Part shown: in pieces, positions 6,619 to 13,469 of the stretch
Layout of the letters: each line of letters opens with the position of its first letter
Numbering within the stretch: position 1 is the stretch's first letter
Position numbers and translations under genes: made by a program
The notes under the pieces: model-generated
Databases searched by the model: none
The model's input: the letters and a program-made list of their open reading frames with translations, nothing else
What the model was told of the DNA's origin: nothing
Assembly: GCA_900538465.1 (NCBI GenBank)
Contig: UPXV01000043.1
Location: 1 to 17,921, forward strand
DNA length: 17,921 bases
Direction: 5' to 3'
Source of the DNA: an uncultured Erysipelotrichaceae bacterium
Lineage (GTDB): Bacteria; Bacillota_I; Bacilli_A; Erysipelotrichales; Coprobacillaceae

Positions 6619-7928
6619 GAAACAAGATAAATAAATAGAAATGAGAGTAAGAAAGAAACAGCCCTTCCAATGATTGCTCCTAACCAAAATGCATTTGTTG
6701 CAAATGGAACAAGTAGTAAGTAAGTTGCAATCATTCTTATAAATAAATCACTTAAATTAGAAATTAAGAAATAGGTCATATTCATTGAACTTCTTAAAAG
6801 CCCTTCATTTATAATATTAAAAATATTGATAAACATGATGACAATAGAACATTGTAAATAGATTTTAAAGAATGTATAGCCTTGTTGATAAGTATCTACA
6901 GAAAAGAAAGGCTGACAGAATAAACGAGGGAAAATTAAAAAGATAATAGAGATACAGGATACATAAATAAGTGATAGTTTAACAAAGAAAAAATAGATAT
7001 TTTTTAACTGACTATATTTTTTAGCGGCAATCATTTGGGCAGCAGAAATAGAAAATCCTTGACTAAAACCAATAATAATAATATTTGCAAGAGATAAAAC
7101 TTTATTAACTGCAATAAATCCACTAATAACTTCACTTCCAAAAGGATTAATCATTGATTGAATAAAAATAGATGAAGATGTAATTACAAATTGTTGAATG
7201 ATAGATGGAACAGTAATTTGAACCAATTCACGTATTTGCTCAACATCCATATGTGGTTTCCAAGTAAAATCAGGATAAATTTTAATTTTTTGATAGAGAT
7301 AGAAAAAAGCCACAAACATAAATATTATTTGAGAAATAATAGTTGCAAAAGCTGCTCCAAAAACACCAAGATGTAATACAGGAATAAAAAGTAAATCTAA
7401 AATAATATTAAGAACTGAAGATCCTAAGACAAAATAAAAACAATGTTTAGAATCACCTAAAGCTGTGATGATGGCTCTAGAAATATCATAGACATAGATA
7501 AAAGGAACACCAATCATATAGGTCATAATATAAATATTAGTCAATGGCTTTAAATTTGGTGGTAGTTGAATCCATTGATATATCAATGGTAAACAAAGAA
7601 AACCAAGGAAAATCATTAACAAGGAAATTATAAATGCTATTTTTATGACATTGATTGTTCCATGGGCAATTCTTGTGGTATCGTTTTTCCCTAAATAATG
7701 TGAAAAGATAATTTCACTCGCAAGTTCAAATCCACCAGAAACAACAATAAATAACATAACAATTGTTCCAGCATTTCCAACTGCGGCTAATTCATCAACT
7801 CCCAAGAATTGCCCAACAATCATTGTATCAGCGACATTATAGAATTGTTGTGTAAACATACTTAGAATAATAGGTATAGAGAAAAGAAAGATTTTTTGAT
7901 GAAAAGGATTCTTAATCAGCTTTAACAT
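6594..7928 (-). CDS. MATE-family multidrug efflux transporter
   Basis: This 444-residue integral membrane protein has the MATE (NorM/DinF-like) pattern. It exports drugs or cationic compounds in exchange for Na+ or H+. The N-terminus carries the typical P-I-I-L-S-M-F-T-Q-Q-F-Y-N-V-A-D-T-M-I-V-G motif, then A-A-V-G-N-A-G near 50. The rest is about twelve hydrophobic segments with short loops. The start is ATG at 7926-7928 with GAGGTG 6 nt upstream; an in-frame GTG at 7937 lies within that RBS and is unlikely. It is divergent from the MerR-type regulator at 8000, and its promoter has the 19-bp spacer typical of MerR activation. It is therefore probably induced by a compound that the regulator binds and this pump exports. 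The TGA stop lies inside the downstream terminator. Confidence 0.9.
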   Translation of the reverse strand: MLKLIKNPFHQKIFLFSIPIILSMFTQQFYNVADTMIVGQFLGVDELAAVGNAGTIVMLFIVVSGGFELASEIIFSHYLGKNDTTRIAHGTINVIKIAFIISLLMIFLGFLCLPLIYQWIQLPPNLKPLTNIYIMTYMIGVPFIYVYDISRAIITALGDSKHCFYFVLGSSVLNIILDLLFIPVLHLGVFGAAFATIISQIIFMFVAFFYLYQKIKIYPDFTWKPHMDVEQIRELVQITVPSIIQQFVITSSSIFIQSMINPFGSEVISGFIAVNKVLSLANIIIIGFSQGFSISAAQMIAAKKYSQLKNIYFFFVKLSLIYVSCISIIFLIFPRLFCQPFFSVDTYQQGYTFFKIYLQCSIVIMFINIFNIINEGLLRSSMNMTYFLISNLSDLFIRMIATYLLLVPFATNAFWLGAIIGRAVSFLLSFLFIYLVSKKWRTQN

Positions 7929-7957
7929 TGTGCTCACCTCACGTGTATGATAATATA

Positions 7958-7988
7958 GTTATAAACTATCACGTAACGTTATAGTCAA
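7958..7988 (-). promoter_or_regulatory. MerR-type promoter/operator of the MATE gene
   Basis: On the minus strand, -35 TTGACT (7983-7988) and -10 TATAAC (7958-7963) are separated by 19 bp, the overlong spacer characteristic of MerR-activated promoters. Inside lies a near-perfect 21-bp dyad at 7965-7985: ACTAT-n-ACGT-n-ACGT-n-ATAGT. This predicts that the adjacent MerR protein binds here, untwists the DNA and activates the pump gene. The merR RBS begins immediately beside it, so autoregulation is likely. A second dyad, ATAGTT-ATA-AACTAT, overlaps at 7955-7969. Confidence 0.88.
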
Positions 7989-7999
7989 GGAGAAAATGA

Positions 8000-8734
8000 A
8001 TGAAAGATTTATTAACTTGTGGAGAATTTGCTAAATTATGTCATATTACAAAAAGAGTCCTTTTCTATTATGATGAATTAGGGTTGTTAAAACCAGCCTA
8101 TGTCAATGAAAAAAATTATCGTTATTATTCAATTCATCAATATGATCAAATCAGTACAATTAAGCTTTTTCAAAATTTAGGGATGTCTTTAAAAGATATT
8201 CAAGGATTGATTCATAAAGAAGATTTACAAGAAAAAAAAGAAATTCTTAATGAACAATTACAAATTGTTGATCAAAAAATAAAAGATTTTGAAAATATCA
8301 GAAATAATCTTTTATTTCTTTCAAAACGTTTTTCTTTATTACAAAAAAATGGATTTAATCATCTTTTTATAGAAAGTATTGATGAAGAATATTATTATTG
8401 TGAAGCAAAACCAACTGATGGAGAAGTTTGGATGAGTTATATGAATTATGGTTATCAATATGGTGTTATATTTGATGAAAATGATTTTAATCATTTTCAA
8501 TGGACTTTTCAAAGATGTGAAAAAGATAAAGCCAATTATATAAAGCCACAAGGACAATATTATGCGATGTTTTTCTTACTAAAGGATGAAGAGATATTAA
8601 ATTGTGTTCCACAATTTTTAAAAAAGATTGATGTCTCTAACACTTGTGGACCTATGTATCATGAAGACTATTGTAGTGAAATCGCAGGTTATGGAAATCA
8701 ATATGTTATCAAATTATCAATTCAAAAGAAATGA
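8000..8734 (+). CDS. MerR-family regulator with effector-binding domain
   Basis: This 244-residue regulator has an N-terminal MerR winged helix-turn-helix: L-L-T-C-G-E-F-A-K-L-C-H-I-T-K-R-V-L-F-Y-Y-D-E-L-G-L-L-K-P at 4-32, then N-Y-R-Y-Y. A dimerisation coiled coil spans about 75-110. The C-terminal half (about 118-244) looks like a GyrI/BmrR-type effector domain, rich in aromatic residues suited to bind hydrophobic cations. It likely controls the divergent MATE pump through the 21-bp dyad between them. ATG 8000 has AAGGAG 6 nt upstream; an ATG 4 bases earlier is out of frame. The stop is TGA. The last ~65 bases are duplicated about 670 bp downstream. The ligand is unknown. Confidence 0.87.
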   Translation: MKDLLTCGEFAKLCHITKRVLFYYDELGLLKPAYVNEKNYRYYSIHQYDQISTIKLFQNLGMSLKDIQGLIHKEDLQEKKEILNEQLQIVDQKIKDFENIRNNLLFLSKRFSLLQKNGFNHLFIESIDEEYYYCEAKPTDGEVWMSYMNYGYQYGVIFDENDFNHFQWTFQRCEKDKANYIKPQGQYYAMFFLLKDEEILNCVPQFLKKIDVSNTCGPMYHEDYCSEIAGYGNQYVIKLSIQKK

Positions 8735-8740
8735 TTTCAT
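8670..8740 (+). repeat. Direct repeat, copy A (merR 3' end)
   Basis: These 71 bases, covering the last merR codons and the 3' flank, recur at 9342-9413 in the same orientation with only a few substitutions and one inserted T. This copy is the intact coding one. Confidence 0.85.
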
Positions 8741-8831
8741 TAATACTTCATATATGTTGATTAATAGATATTTGTATAAAACTATATTTTATTCTAAGAT
8801 ATTTTATTGTTTGCTTTTTCTATTGTTTTTG

Positions 8832-8859
8832 TTTACATTTTATCGGTATATGTTATACT
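8832..8859 (+). promoter_or_regulatory. Promoter-like sequence before a possible short RNA
   Basis: TTTACA (8832-8837) and TATACT (8854-8859) are 16 bp apart. The next plus-strand feature is a strong terminator at 8898, with no ORF between. The AT-rich background makes chance matches possible. Confidence 0.4.
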
Positions 8860-8865
8860 ATAATT

Positions 8866-8928
8866 GAATTGAGAGACAACACAATGTCTTACAGAAAAGA
8901 AATCCATTGGCGTGGATTTCTTTTTTTT
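8866..8928 (+). ncRNA. Candidate short RNA of about 60 nt
   Basis: A transcript from the promoter at 8832-8859 would run about 60 nt. It could fold a small hairpin (AGACA-acacaa-TGTCT) and then the 9-bp terminator stem with eight T. No RBS plus ORF fits in it. Part of it (ttgaattgaga ... gacaacaca) resembles the antisense of the 46-codon gene at 8947-9087 (see 9016-9042), so it could also be a decayed duplicate. I know no matching RNA family. It may simply be the merR 3' UTR. Confidence 0.3.
8898..8928 (+). terminator. Strong terminator downstream of merR
   Basis: AGAAATCCA (8898-8906) pairs perfectly with TGGATTTCT (8913-8921) over a 6-nt loop, and seven more T follow to 8928. In the minus direction the stem is followed by TTTT, so it could also end the small minus-strand gene. 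Confidence 0.85.
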
Positions 8929-8946
8929 CATGTGCTGCGAATTATG

Positions 8947-9087
8947 TCATGTTATTTCTTTAATTCTTTGATTATCATTAAAATGATAATGAGCTCTAAG
9001 ATTTTTGTATAATCCATTGAATTGAGAAAAATGACAACACAACACACGTTTCTGACGTCTTATAGACGATTTTAAAAATTGAGGCAT
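8947..9087 (-). CDS. Small basic protein, 46 aa, unknown
   Basis: The frame runs from ATG (9085-9087) to TGA (8947-8949). The protein begins M-P-Q-F-L-K-S-S-I-R-R-Q-K-R, has a Cys pair (17-18) followed by H-F-S-Q-F-N-G-L-Y-K-N-L, and ends R-I-K-E-I-T. It is strongly basic with no obvious membrane helix. Three independent signals support expression. The RBS GAGAGGTGA lies 4 nt before ATG, a TATAAT (minus strand, 9125-9130) lies about 40 bp upstream, and the bidirectional hairpin at 8898-8921 lies downstream. I recognise no family. Alternatives are a decayed gene fragment or a dual-function RNA. It lies between two copies of a 71-bp direct repeat. Confidence 0.5.
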   Translation of the reverse strand: MPQFLKSSIRRQKRVLCCHFSQFNGLYKNLRAHYHFNDNQRIKEIT

Positions 9088-9124
9088 GACTTCACCTCTC
9101 TGCCCTTTTTAAAAGAGCTTCTTC

Positions 9125-9153
9125 ATTATACCATTAATAGGCAAAAAAAGATA
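9125..9153 (-). promoter_or_regulatory. Promoter of the 46-aa minus-strand gene
   Basis: On the minus strand, TATAAT (9125-9130) is preceded after 17 bp by a weak -35, TATCTT (9148-9153). The -10 is perfect and the gene's RBS follows about 30 bp downstream. Confidence 0.5.
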
Positions 9154-9341
9154 TTTTATGAAGTACTATTTTTACGTGTCTTACAAGCTGTAAACTTTTT
9201 AGCATGGAAGTATTTCGATGTTCTTATTGTTTGATATGAGAATCAATATTCTTAAAATGAAATTTATTGATAAATAACCAATTTATAGACACACATAGCG
9301 ACTTGGTAAAAAAGTTAAATAATTTTGATTTTCTATGATTG

Positions 9342-9413
9342 ATTGTAGTGAAATAGCAGGTTATGGAAATCAATATGTCATCAAATTATCAATTTAAAAG
9401 AAATGATTTTCAT
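9342..9413 (+). repeat. Direct repeat, copy B: fragment of a merR 3' end
   Basis: This repeats 8670-8740 with a few substitutions. It encodes C-S-E-I-A-G-Y-G-N-Q-Y-V-I-K-L-S-I and then a TAA, so it is the tail of a second MerR-effector-domain gene or a duplicated fragment. The rest of 9141-9341 shows no readable gene. It sits just before the promoter of the first GH1 gene. Confidence 0.8.
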
Positions 9414-9425
9414 ATTTTAAAAACA

Positions 9426-9479
9426 TTTTTCGTAAAATGAAAAAATAAGACAAAGATAGGTTCATTTCTGTAGTATAAT
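9426..9479 (+). promoter_or_regulatory. Promoter and candidate operator of the first GH1 gene
   Basis: The -10 TATAAT is at 9474-9479. The -35 is poor, which suggests dependence on an activator. Upstream is TTTTTC-N7-GAAAAA (9426-9444). An overlapping pair, ATGAA (9437-9441) and TTCAT (9461-9465), is 19 bp apart. Related elements precede the second GH1 gene at 10975-11024. Confidence 0.5.
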
Positions 9480-9503
9480 AATGGAAGAAACGGAGGAATA
9501 ACA

Positions 9504-10943
9504 ATGGGATTTAGAGAAGACTTTTTATGGGGTGGCGCAATTGCTGCTCATCAAGCGGAAGGAGCTTGGCAAGAAGGTGGAAAGGGAATCAGTTGTACAG
9601 ATGTAGAAACTGCTGGAAACAATGTGACTGGTGAACCTCGACGCTTAACTGATGGTGTTATTGAAGGTGAAGATTATCCGAACCATGTTGGAGTTGATTT
9701 CTATCATCGTTATAAAGAAGATGTGAAATTATTTGCAGAAATGGGATTTAAATGTTTTAGAACATCTATTGCATGGACAAGAATTTTCCCTCGTGGTGAT
9801 GAAGAAGAACCAAATGAAGAAGGATTAAAATTCTATGATGATTTATTTGATGAATGTCATAAATATGGGATTGAACCAGTGATTACTTTATCACACTTTG
9901 AAATGCCTTGGGCACTTGCTAAGGAATATGGTGGATTTACAAATCGTGCTGCGATTGATATGTTTGTAAAATTTGCCAAAGTATGTTTTGAAAGATATCA
10001 ACATAAAGTGAAATATTGGATGACATTTAATGAAATTAATAATCAAGCTGATGTCAATCAACATAACTTAATTCAAGAAGGTGCAGTTTTATTAAAAGAA
10101 GGTGACGATGCCGAGTATTTAATGTATCTATCTGCTCACTATGAATTGGTGGCTTCAGCATTAGCTGTTAAAGCAGCTCATGAAATTAATTCTGATTTAC
10201 AAGTCGGATGTATGATTGGAATGAATGCAGTTTATCCAGCTTCACCGAAACCAGAAGATGTAATGAATGCACTTGGCGCAATGCATCAAAAATACTGGTA
10301 TGTTGAAGTTCATGCCAGAGGTCATTATCCAGCTCATATCTTAAAGAAATTTGAAAGAAAAGGTTATGATTTTATTACTGAAGAAGATAAAGATATCTTA
10401 GCTCAAGGTAAAGTTGATTATATTGGCTTCTCTTATTACATGTCATTTGCGACACAATATCAAGGACGCAATGAAAAGACATTTGATTATGTACCAGAGG
10501 ATTTTGTAAGAAATACTTATTTAAAAGCATCTGATTGGGGATGGCAAATTGATCCTCTTGGACTTCGTTGGAGTTTAAACTGGTTCAATGATCGTTTTGA
10601 GCTTCCTATGATGATTGTAGAAAATGGATTTGGAGCTTATGATAAAAAAGAAGCAGATGGAACAGTCAATGATCAATATCGTATTGATTATTTAAGATCT
10701 CATATTGAAGCCATGAAGGATGCTGTTGATTATGATGGTGTTGATTTATTAGGTTATACAATGTGGTCTCCAATTGATATTGTTTCTGCTTCAACTGGTG
10801 AATATGATAAACGTTATGGATTTATCTATGTTAATTATAATAATAATCATGAAGGTGATTTTTCGAGAAGTAAGAAGAAATCATTTGATTGGTACAAGCA
10901 TGTTATTGCAACCAATGGTGAAGATTTAGGGGATGTTGAATAA
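9504..10943 (+). CDS. 6-phospho-beta-glucosidase, GH1 (copy 1)
   Basis: This 479-residue cytoplasmic glycoside hydrolase of family 1 cleaves phosphorylated beta-glucosides delivered by a PTS into glucose 6-phosphate and a sugar or aglycone. The family start F-L-W-G-G-A-I-A-A-H-Q-A-E-G is at 7-20. The acid/base is Glu177 in T-F-N-E-I-N-N and the nucleophile Glu373 in I-V-E-N-G. The phosphate-binding segment S-A-S-T-G-E-Y-D-K-R-Y-G-F-I-Y (428-442) carries the Ser/Lys/Tyr typical of phospho-glycosidases. Length matches the family (460-480). GGAGG lies 7 nt before ATG. The gene is a single unit with its own promoter and a terminator that overlaps its stop. A close paralog follows at 11045. No PTS EII gene is adjacent; the nearest is the broken EIIC at 4169. 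Confidence 0.92.
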   Translation: MGFREDFLWGGAIAAHQAEGAWQEGGKGISCTDVETAGNNVTGEPRRLTDGVIEGEDYPNHVGVDFYHRYKEDVKLFAEMGFKCFRTSIAWTRIFPRGDEEEPNEEGLKFYDDLFDECHKYGIEPVITLSHFEMPWALAKEYGGFTNRAAIDMFVKFAKVCFERYQHKVKYWMTFNEINNQADVNQHNLIQEGAVLLKEGDDAEYLMYLSAHYELVASALAVKAAHEINSDLQVGCMIGMNAVYPASPKPEDVMNALGAMHQKYWYVEVHARGHYPAHILKKFERKGYDFITEEDKDILAQGKVDYIGFSYYMSFATQYQGRNEKTFDYVPEDFVRNTYLKASDWGWQIDPLGLRWSLNWFNDRFELPMMIVENGFGAYDKKEADGTVNDQYRIDYLRSHIEAMKDAVDYDGVDLLGYTMWSPIDIVSASTGEYDKRYGFIYVNYNNNHEGDFSRSKKKSFDWYKHVIATNGEDLGDVE

Positions 10944-10953
10944 ACATCCTTTT
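10931..10953 (+). terminator. Terminator of GH1 copy 1
   Basis: GGATGTT (10931-10937) pairs with AACATCC (10943-10949) over a 5-nt loop, then TTTTC. The TAA stop lies in the loop and stem, so termination follows translation at once. Confidence 0.8.
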
Positions 10954-10974
10954 CTTTTCCGATTTTGAAAATGG

Positions 10975-11024
10975 ATTTCACAAAATGAAAAAAGAAAGTT
11001 CATAAAAAAGATGTGAGATATACT
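10975..11024 (+). promoter_or_regulatory. Promoter and candidate operator of the second GH1 gene
   Basis: The -10 TATACT is at 11019-11024 with no good -35. Upstream are ATTTC-N7-GAAA (10975-10990) and the pair ATGAA (10985-10989) / TTCAT (10999-11003), 9 bp apart. AAAATGAAAAAA is identical in both GH1 leaders. Confidence 0.5.
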
Positions 11025-11044
11025 TATATTTGAGGTGAAACACA

Positions 11045-12439
11045 ATGAAGAAATTAAGAAAAGATTTTTTATGGGGAGGAGCGATTGCAGCCAATCAAGC
11101 TGAAGGAGCTTACCTAGAAGATGGAAAAGGTGTCAATGTCACTGATGTTTCAAGAGGGTTAATGTATGAAGCAGATGATCATGTTGTAGAAGGAAAATAT
11201 TATCCATCACATGAGGCCATTGATTTTTACCATACTTATAAAGATGATTTAAAATTAATGAGCGGAATGGGTTTTAATTGTTTTAGAACAAGTATTTCCT
11301 GGGCAAGAATTTTTCCTCTTGGAGATGAAAGTGAACCAAATGAAGCAGGATTAAAATTTTATGATGATTTATTTAATGAAATGTTAGAGTTAGGAATGGA
11401 ACCTGTTGTTACTATCTCTCATTATGAAACACCATTACATTTATATGATGCATATGGGGGATGGGAAAATCGTAAGTTAATTGATTTCTTTAAAAGATAT
11501 TGTGAAGTGATTTTTGATCGTTATAAACATCAAGTCAAATACTGGATGACTTTTAATGAAATTAATAATGTGCATACAATTCCTTTTGCAGCAGCTGCTA
11601 TTAAACCAGAAAAAACTAATCATCCAATGCAATGTAAATTCCAAGCAGCTCATAATATGTTTGTTGCAAGTAGTTTAGCCAATAAATTGTGTCATGAAAT
11701 AATTCCTGAAGCACATATTGGATGTATGTTATCACTGAGTGGTGTTTATCCAAATACTTGTAAACCAGAAGATGTTTTAGGTGCTTATCAATTGAGAAGA
11801 CGTTCTTTATTCTTTAGTGATGTCATGATGAGAGGATATTATCCAAGTTATGTTGAACGTTGGTTTGAAGAATATGATGTTCATTTAGATATTCAACCAG
11901 GTGATTTAGAAATCATGAAAGAATATCCAAGTGATTATTTAGGTTTTTCATATTATCGGACAACAACTTATAAAGATGGAATGCCTATTTTAGGACATAC
12001 GGGTGGTATTGTAGGAGAAAAGAATCCATATTTAAAAGAAACACCTTGGGGATGGCAAATTGATCCTGTTGGTTTTCGATATGTTTTAAATGAATTATAT
12101 GATCGTTATCAAAAACCATTATTTGTTGTTGAAAATGGTATGGGGAATGTAGATGTTTTAGAAAATGGAACCGTGAATGATGATTATCGTATTGATTATA
12201 TTCGTGAACATATCAAAGCTTTGAAAGAAGCAGTTGCTGATGGTGTAGATGTGATTGGTTATACGTATTGGGGACCAATAGATATTGTCAGTGCAGGAAC
12301 TGGAGAAATGAAAAAGCGTTATGGTTTTGTTTATGTTGATAAAGATAATGATGGTTATGGAACATTAAAGAGATATAAGAAAAAATCATATGATTGGTAT
12401 AAAAAAGTGATTGAAAGTAATGGGGAAGAATTAGATTAG
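11045..12439 (+). CDS. 6-phospho-beta-glucosidase, GH1 (copy 2)
   Basis: This 464-residue GH1 enzyme has the same fold and likely reaction as the preceding gene. It opens F-L-W-G-G-A-I-A-A-N-Q-A-E-G (8-21), has acid/base Glu172 in T-F-N-E-I-N-N and nucleophile Glu363 in V-V-E-N-G, and the phosphate loop S-A-G-T-G-E-M-K-K-R-Y-G-F-V-Y near 417-431. The two copies are similar throughout but clearly diverged: the region after the acid/base and the loops near 310-325 differ. They are an old tandem duplication or separately acquired paralogs, probably with different aglycone preference. The RBS GAGGTGA is 7 nt before ATG. It has its own promoter-like leader and terminator. The convergent TetR gene shares that terminator. 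Confidence 0.92.
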   Translation: MKKLRKDFLWGGAIAANQAEGAYLEDGKGVNVTDVSRGLMYEADDHVVEGKYYPSHEAIDFYHTYKDDLKLMSGMGFNCFRTSISWARIFPLGDESEPNEAGLKFYDDLFNEMLELGMEPVVTISHYETPLHLYDAYGGWENRKLIDFFKRYCEVIFDRYKHQVKYWMTFNEINNVHTIPFAAAAIKPEKTNHPMQCKFQAAHNMFVASSLANKLCHEIIPEAHIGCMLSLSGVYPNTCKPEDVLGAYQLRRRSLFFSDVMMRGYYPSYVERWFEEYDVHLDIQPGDLEIMKEYPSDYLGFSYYRTTTYKDGMPILGHTGGIVGEKNPYLKETPWGWQIDPVGFRYVLNELYDRYQKPLFVVENGMGNVDVLENGTVNDDYRIDYIREHIKALKEAVADGVDVIGYTYWGPIDIVSAGTGEMKKRYGFVYVDKDNDGYGTLKRYKKKSYDWYKKVIESNGEELD

Positions 12440-12466
12440 ATGGTTCAAAAAAAGAACCATCTTTTT
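12438..12466 (+). terminator. Bidirectional terminator, GH1 copy 2 / tetR
   Basis: AGATGGTTC (12438-12446) pairs perfectly with GAACCATCT (12454-12462) over a 7-A loop, with T at 12462-12466. On the minus strand the stem is followed by the complement of the GH1 end, without a strong U tract, so it is strongest for the plus strand. Confidence 0.85.
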
Positions 12467-13010
12467 ATATGATGATTCCTTGATGAATAAGTCTTGATAA
12501 AGTGACAATATATTCTTCCATAGATTCAAAATTAGGATTTTCTAACCATTCCCTTAGTAACATGATATATCCACCAATATAGATATTTAAACTTCTTTCA
12601 ATTTCTAAATCAGCAGAATATTCATTAACCAATTCACGAATAATAGTATCTTTAACATTTTTAAAGAAAGAAAAATCAAAATCCTGATTTGCTAAAACAC
12701 AATATGTTTCATAATCTTCTTTCAATATATCTAAAGTTTTATATAAAAGTAATTCAATCTTATCAACCAATAAAGCTTCCCGGTGCTTTCTTGTAAAATG
12801 AACCAATTGATCAATAAAGTCTCTTTCAAAACTTTCTAATAAATCACGGGCATCCAAATAATGAGCATAGAAAGTTCCACGACTAATATCCGCTTCCTTA
12901 ATGATATCAGTCACAGTAATCTTACTCGCTGGCTTGACTTTTAAAAGATGAATAAAAGCATTTTTTATCATAATCTTTGAACGAGCGGCATTGCGATATT
13001 CTGTTCTCAT
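12465..13010 (-). CDS. TetR/AcrR-family transcriptional regulator
   Basis: This 181-residue regulator has an N-terminal TetR helix-turn-helix (about 11-57). The recognition part reads I-T-V-T-D-I-I-K-E-A-D-I-S-R-G-T-F-Y-A-H-Y, and a variable C-terminal ligand/dimer domain follows (about 60-181). The spacing and sequence resemble the DhaS/YbiH-like subgroup with a TetR_C-type partner domain, but the ligand cannot be read. ATG 13010 has GGAGGG about 7 nt upstream. It is convergent with the second GH1 gene and divergent from the small gene at 13173. Two dyads lie in the intergenic region, one over the -35 of the small gene, so autoregulation and control of that gene are likely. Whether it also controls the GH1 genes is unknown: their upstream dyads (TTTC-N7-GAAA) look different. 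Confidence 0.87.
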   Translation of the reverse strand: MRTEYRNAARSKIMIKNAFIHLLKVKPASKITVTDIIKEADISRGTFYAHYLDARDLLESFERDFIDQLVHFTRKHREALLVDKIELLLYKTLDILKEDYETYCVLANQDFDFSFFKNVKDTIIRELVNEYSADLEIERSLNIYIGGYIMLLREWLENPNFESMEEYIVTLSRLIHQGIII

Positions 13011-13034
13011 ATTTTTATCCCTCCAATTCTATAC

Positions 13035-13048
13035 AATTTCATGAAATT
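13035..13048. promoter_or_regulatory. Perfect 14-bp palindrome upstream of tetR
   Basis: AATTTCATGAAATT is perfectly self-complementary and lies 25 bp upstream of the tetR start codon, where an autoregulatory operator would be expected. A/T-rich palindromes also arise by chance. Confidence 0.4.
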
Positions 13049-13067
13049 TATCTAATATTAAATAAAT

Positions 13068-13112
13068 CAACAGATATTGCATATTGTTGTTTTGTATTTC
13101 TCACATTATAAT
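13068..13112 (+). promoter_or_regulatory. Promoter of the 88-aa gene with overlapping dyad
   Basis: TTGTTG (13084-13089), a 17-bp spacer and TATAAT (13107-13112) form a good promoter. An imperfect dyad, CAACAgATAT-tgc-ATATTGTTG (13068-13089), covers the -35, the position expected for a repressor such as the divergent TetR protein. Confidence 0.6.
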
Positions 13113-13172
13113 ACAAATAGAGAGTAAAGAGTATATATTTTTTTAAAATATGCTCAAAAAGGAGGAAGTTAT

Positions 13173-13439
13173 ATGTCAAACTGGAGTCTCATGAATCATC
13201 GTTTACAATCTGTTTCATTACGTATGTTTAAGAAATTATGTAAAAATCATGATATTGTGATTGGTGATGGCGATTTAAAGATTATTCTTCGTATTATTAA
13301 AAATAATCCTTATTCAGTTTTGAATGAAGATTATACTCCAATTTTATTGTTTGAAATTTCTCAGGAAACTGATAAAACAACATGCGATAAAATCAAACCA
13401 ATGATCGTAGAAAGATATCTTATTAAAGAAATGGAATGA
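13173..13439 (+). CDS. Small soluble protein, possibly DUF2624-like, 88 aa
   Basis: The 88-residue protein is mostly helical with no membrane segment. The pattern M-F-K-K-L-C-K-N-H-D-I-V-I (19-31), I-I-L-R-I-I-K-N-N-P-Y-S-V-L-N-E (37-52) and then I-S-Q-E-T-D-K-T-T-C-D-K-I-K-P-M-I near 64 resembles, from memory, the DUF2624 layout of short Bacillota proteins. I hold that loosely. Function is unknown. AAGGAGG lies 7 nt before ATG and a strong promoter is upstream. It is divergent from tetR, whose product may repress it. The stop is TGA, within a second strong RBS that precedes a six-codon ORF. Confidence 0.65.
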   Translation: MSNWSLMNHRLQSVSLRMFKKLCKNHDIVIGDGDLKIILRIIKNNPYSVLNEDYTPILLFEISQETDKTTCDKIKPMIVERYLIKEME

Positions 13440-13448
13440 GGAGGCACT

Positions 13449-13469
13449 ATGTCAACTTATGATTGGTAG
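13449..13469 (+). CDS. Six-codon ORF MSTYDW between an RBS and a terminator
   Basis: GAGGAGG (13438-13444) stands 4 nt before ATG 13449, which opens M-S-T-Y-D-W and TAG. The stop abuts a very strong terminator at 13470. The upstream gene's TGA overlaps the RBS. It may be a decayed gene, a leader-like peptide or a ribosome-holding site; a functional peptide is unproven. Confidence 0.3.
   Translation: MSTYDW

Noticed and set aside
8628..8867. 79-codon ORF overlapping the end of merR
   Set aside because: It is mostly a shadow of merR in another frame and its hydrophobic tail is translated T-rich intergenic DNA. No RBS is visible.
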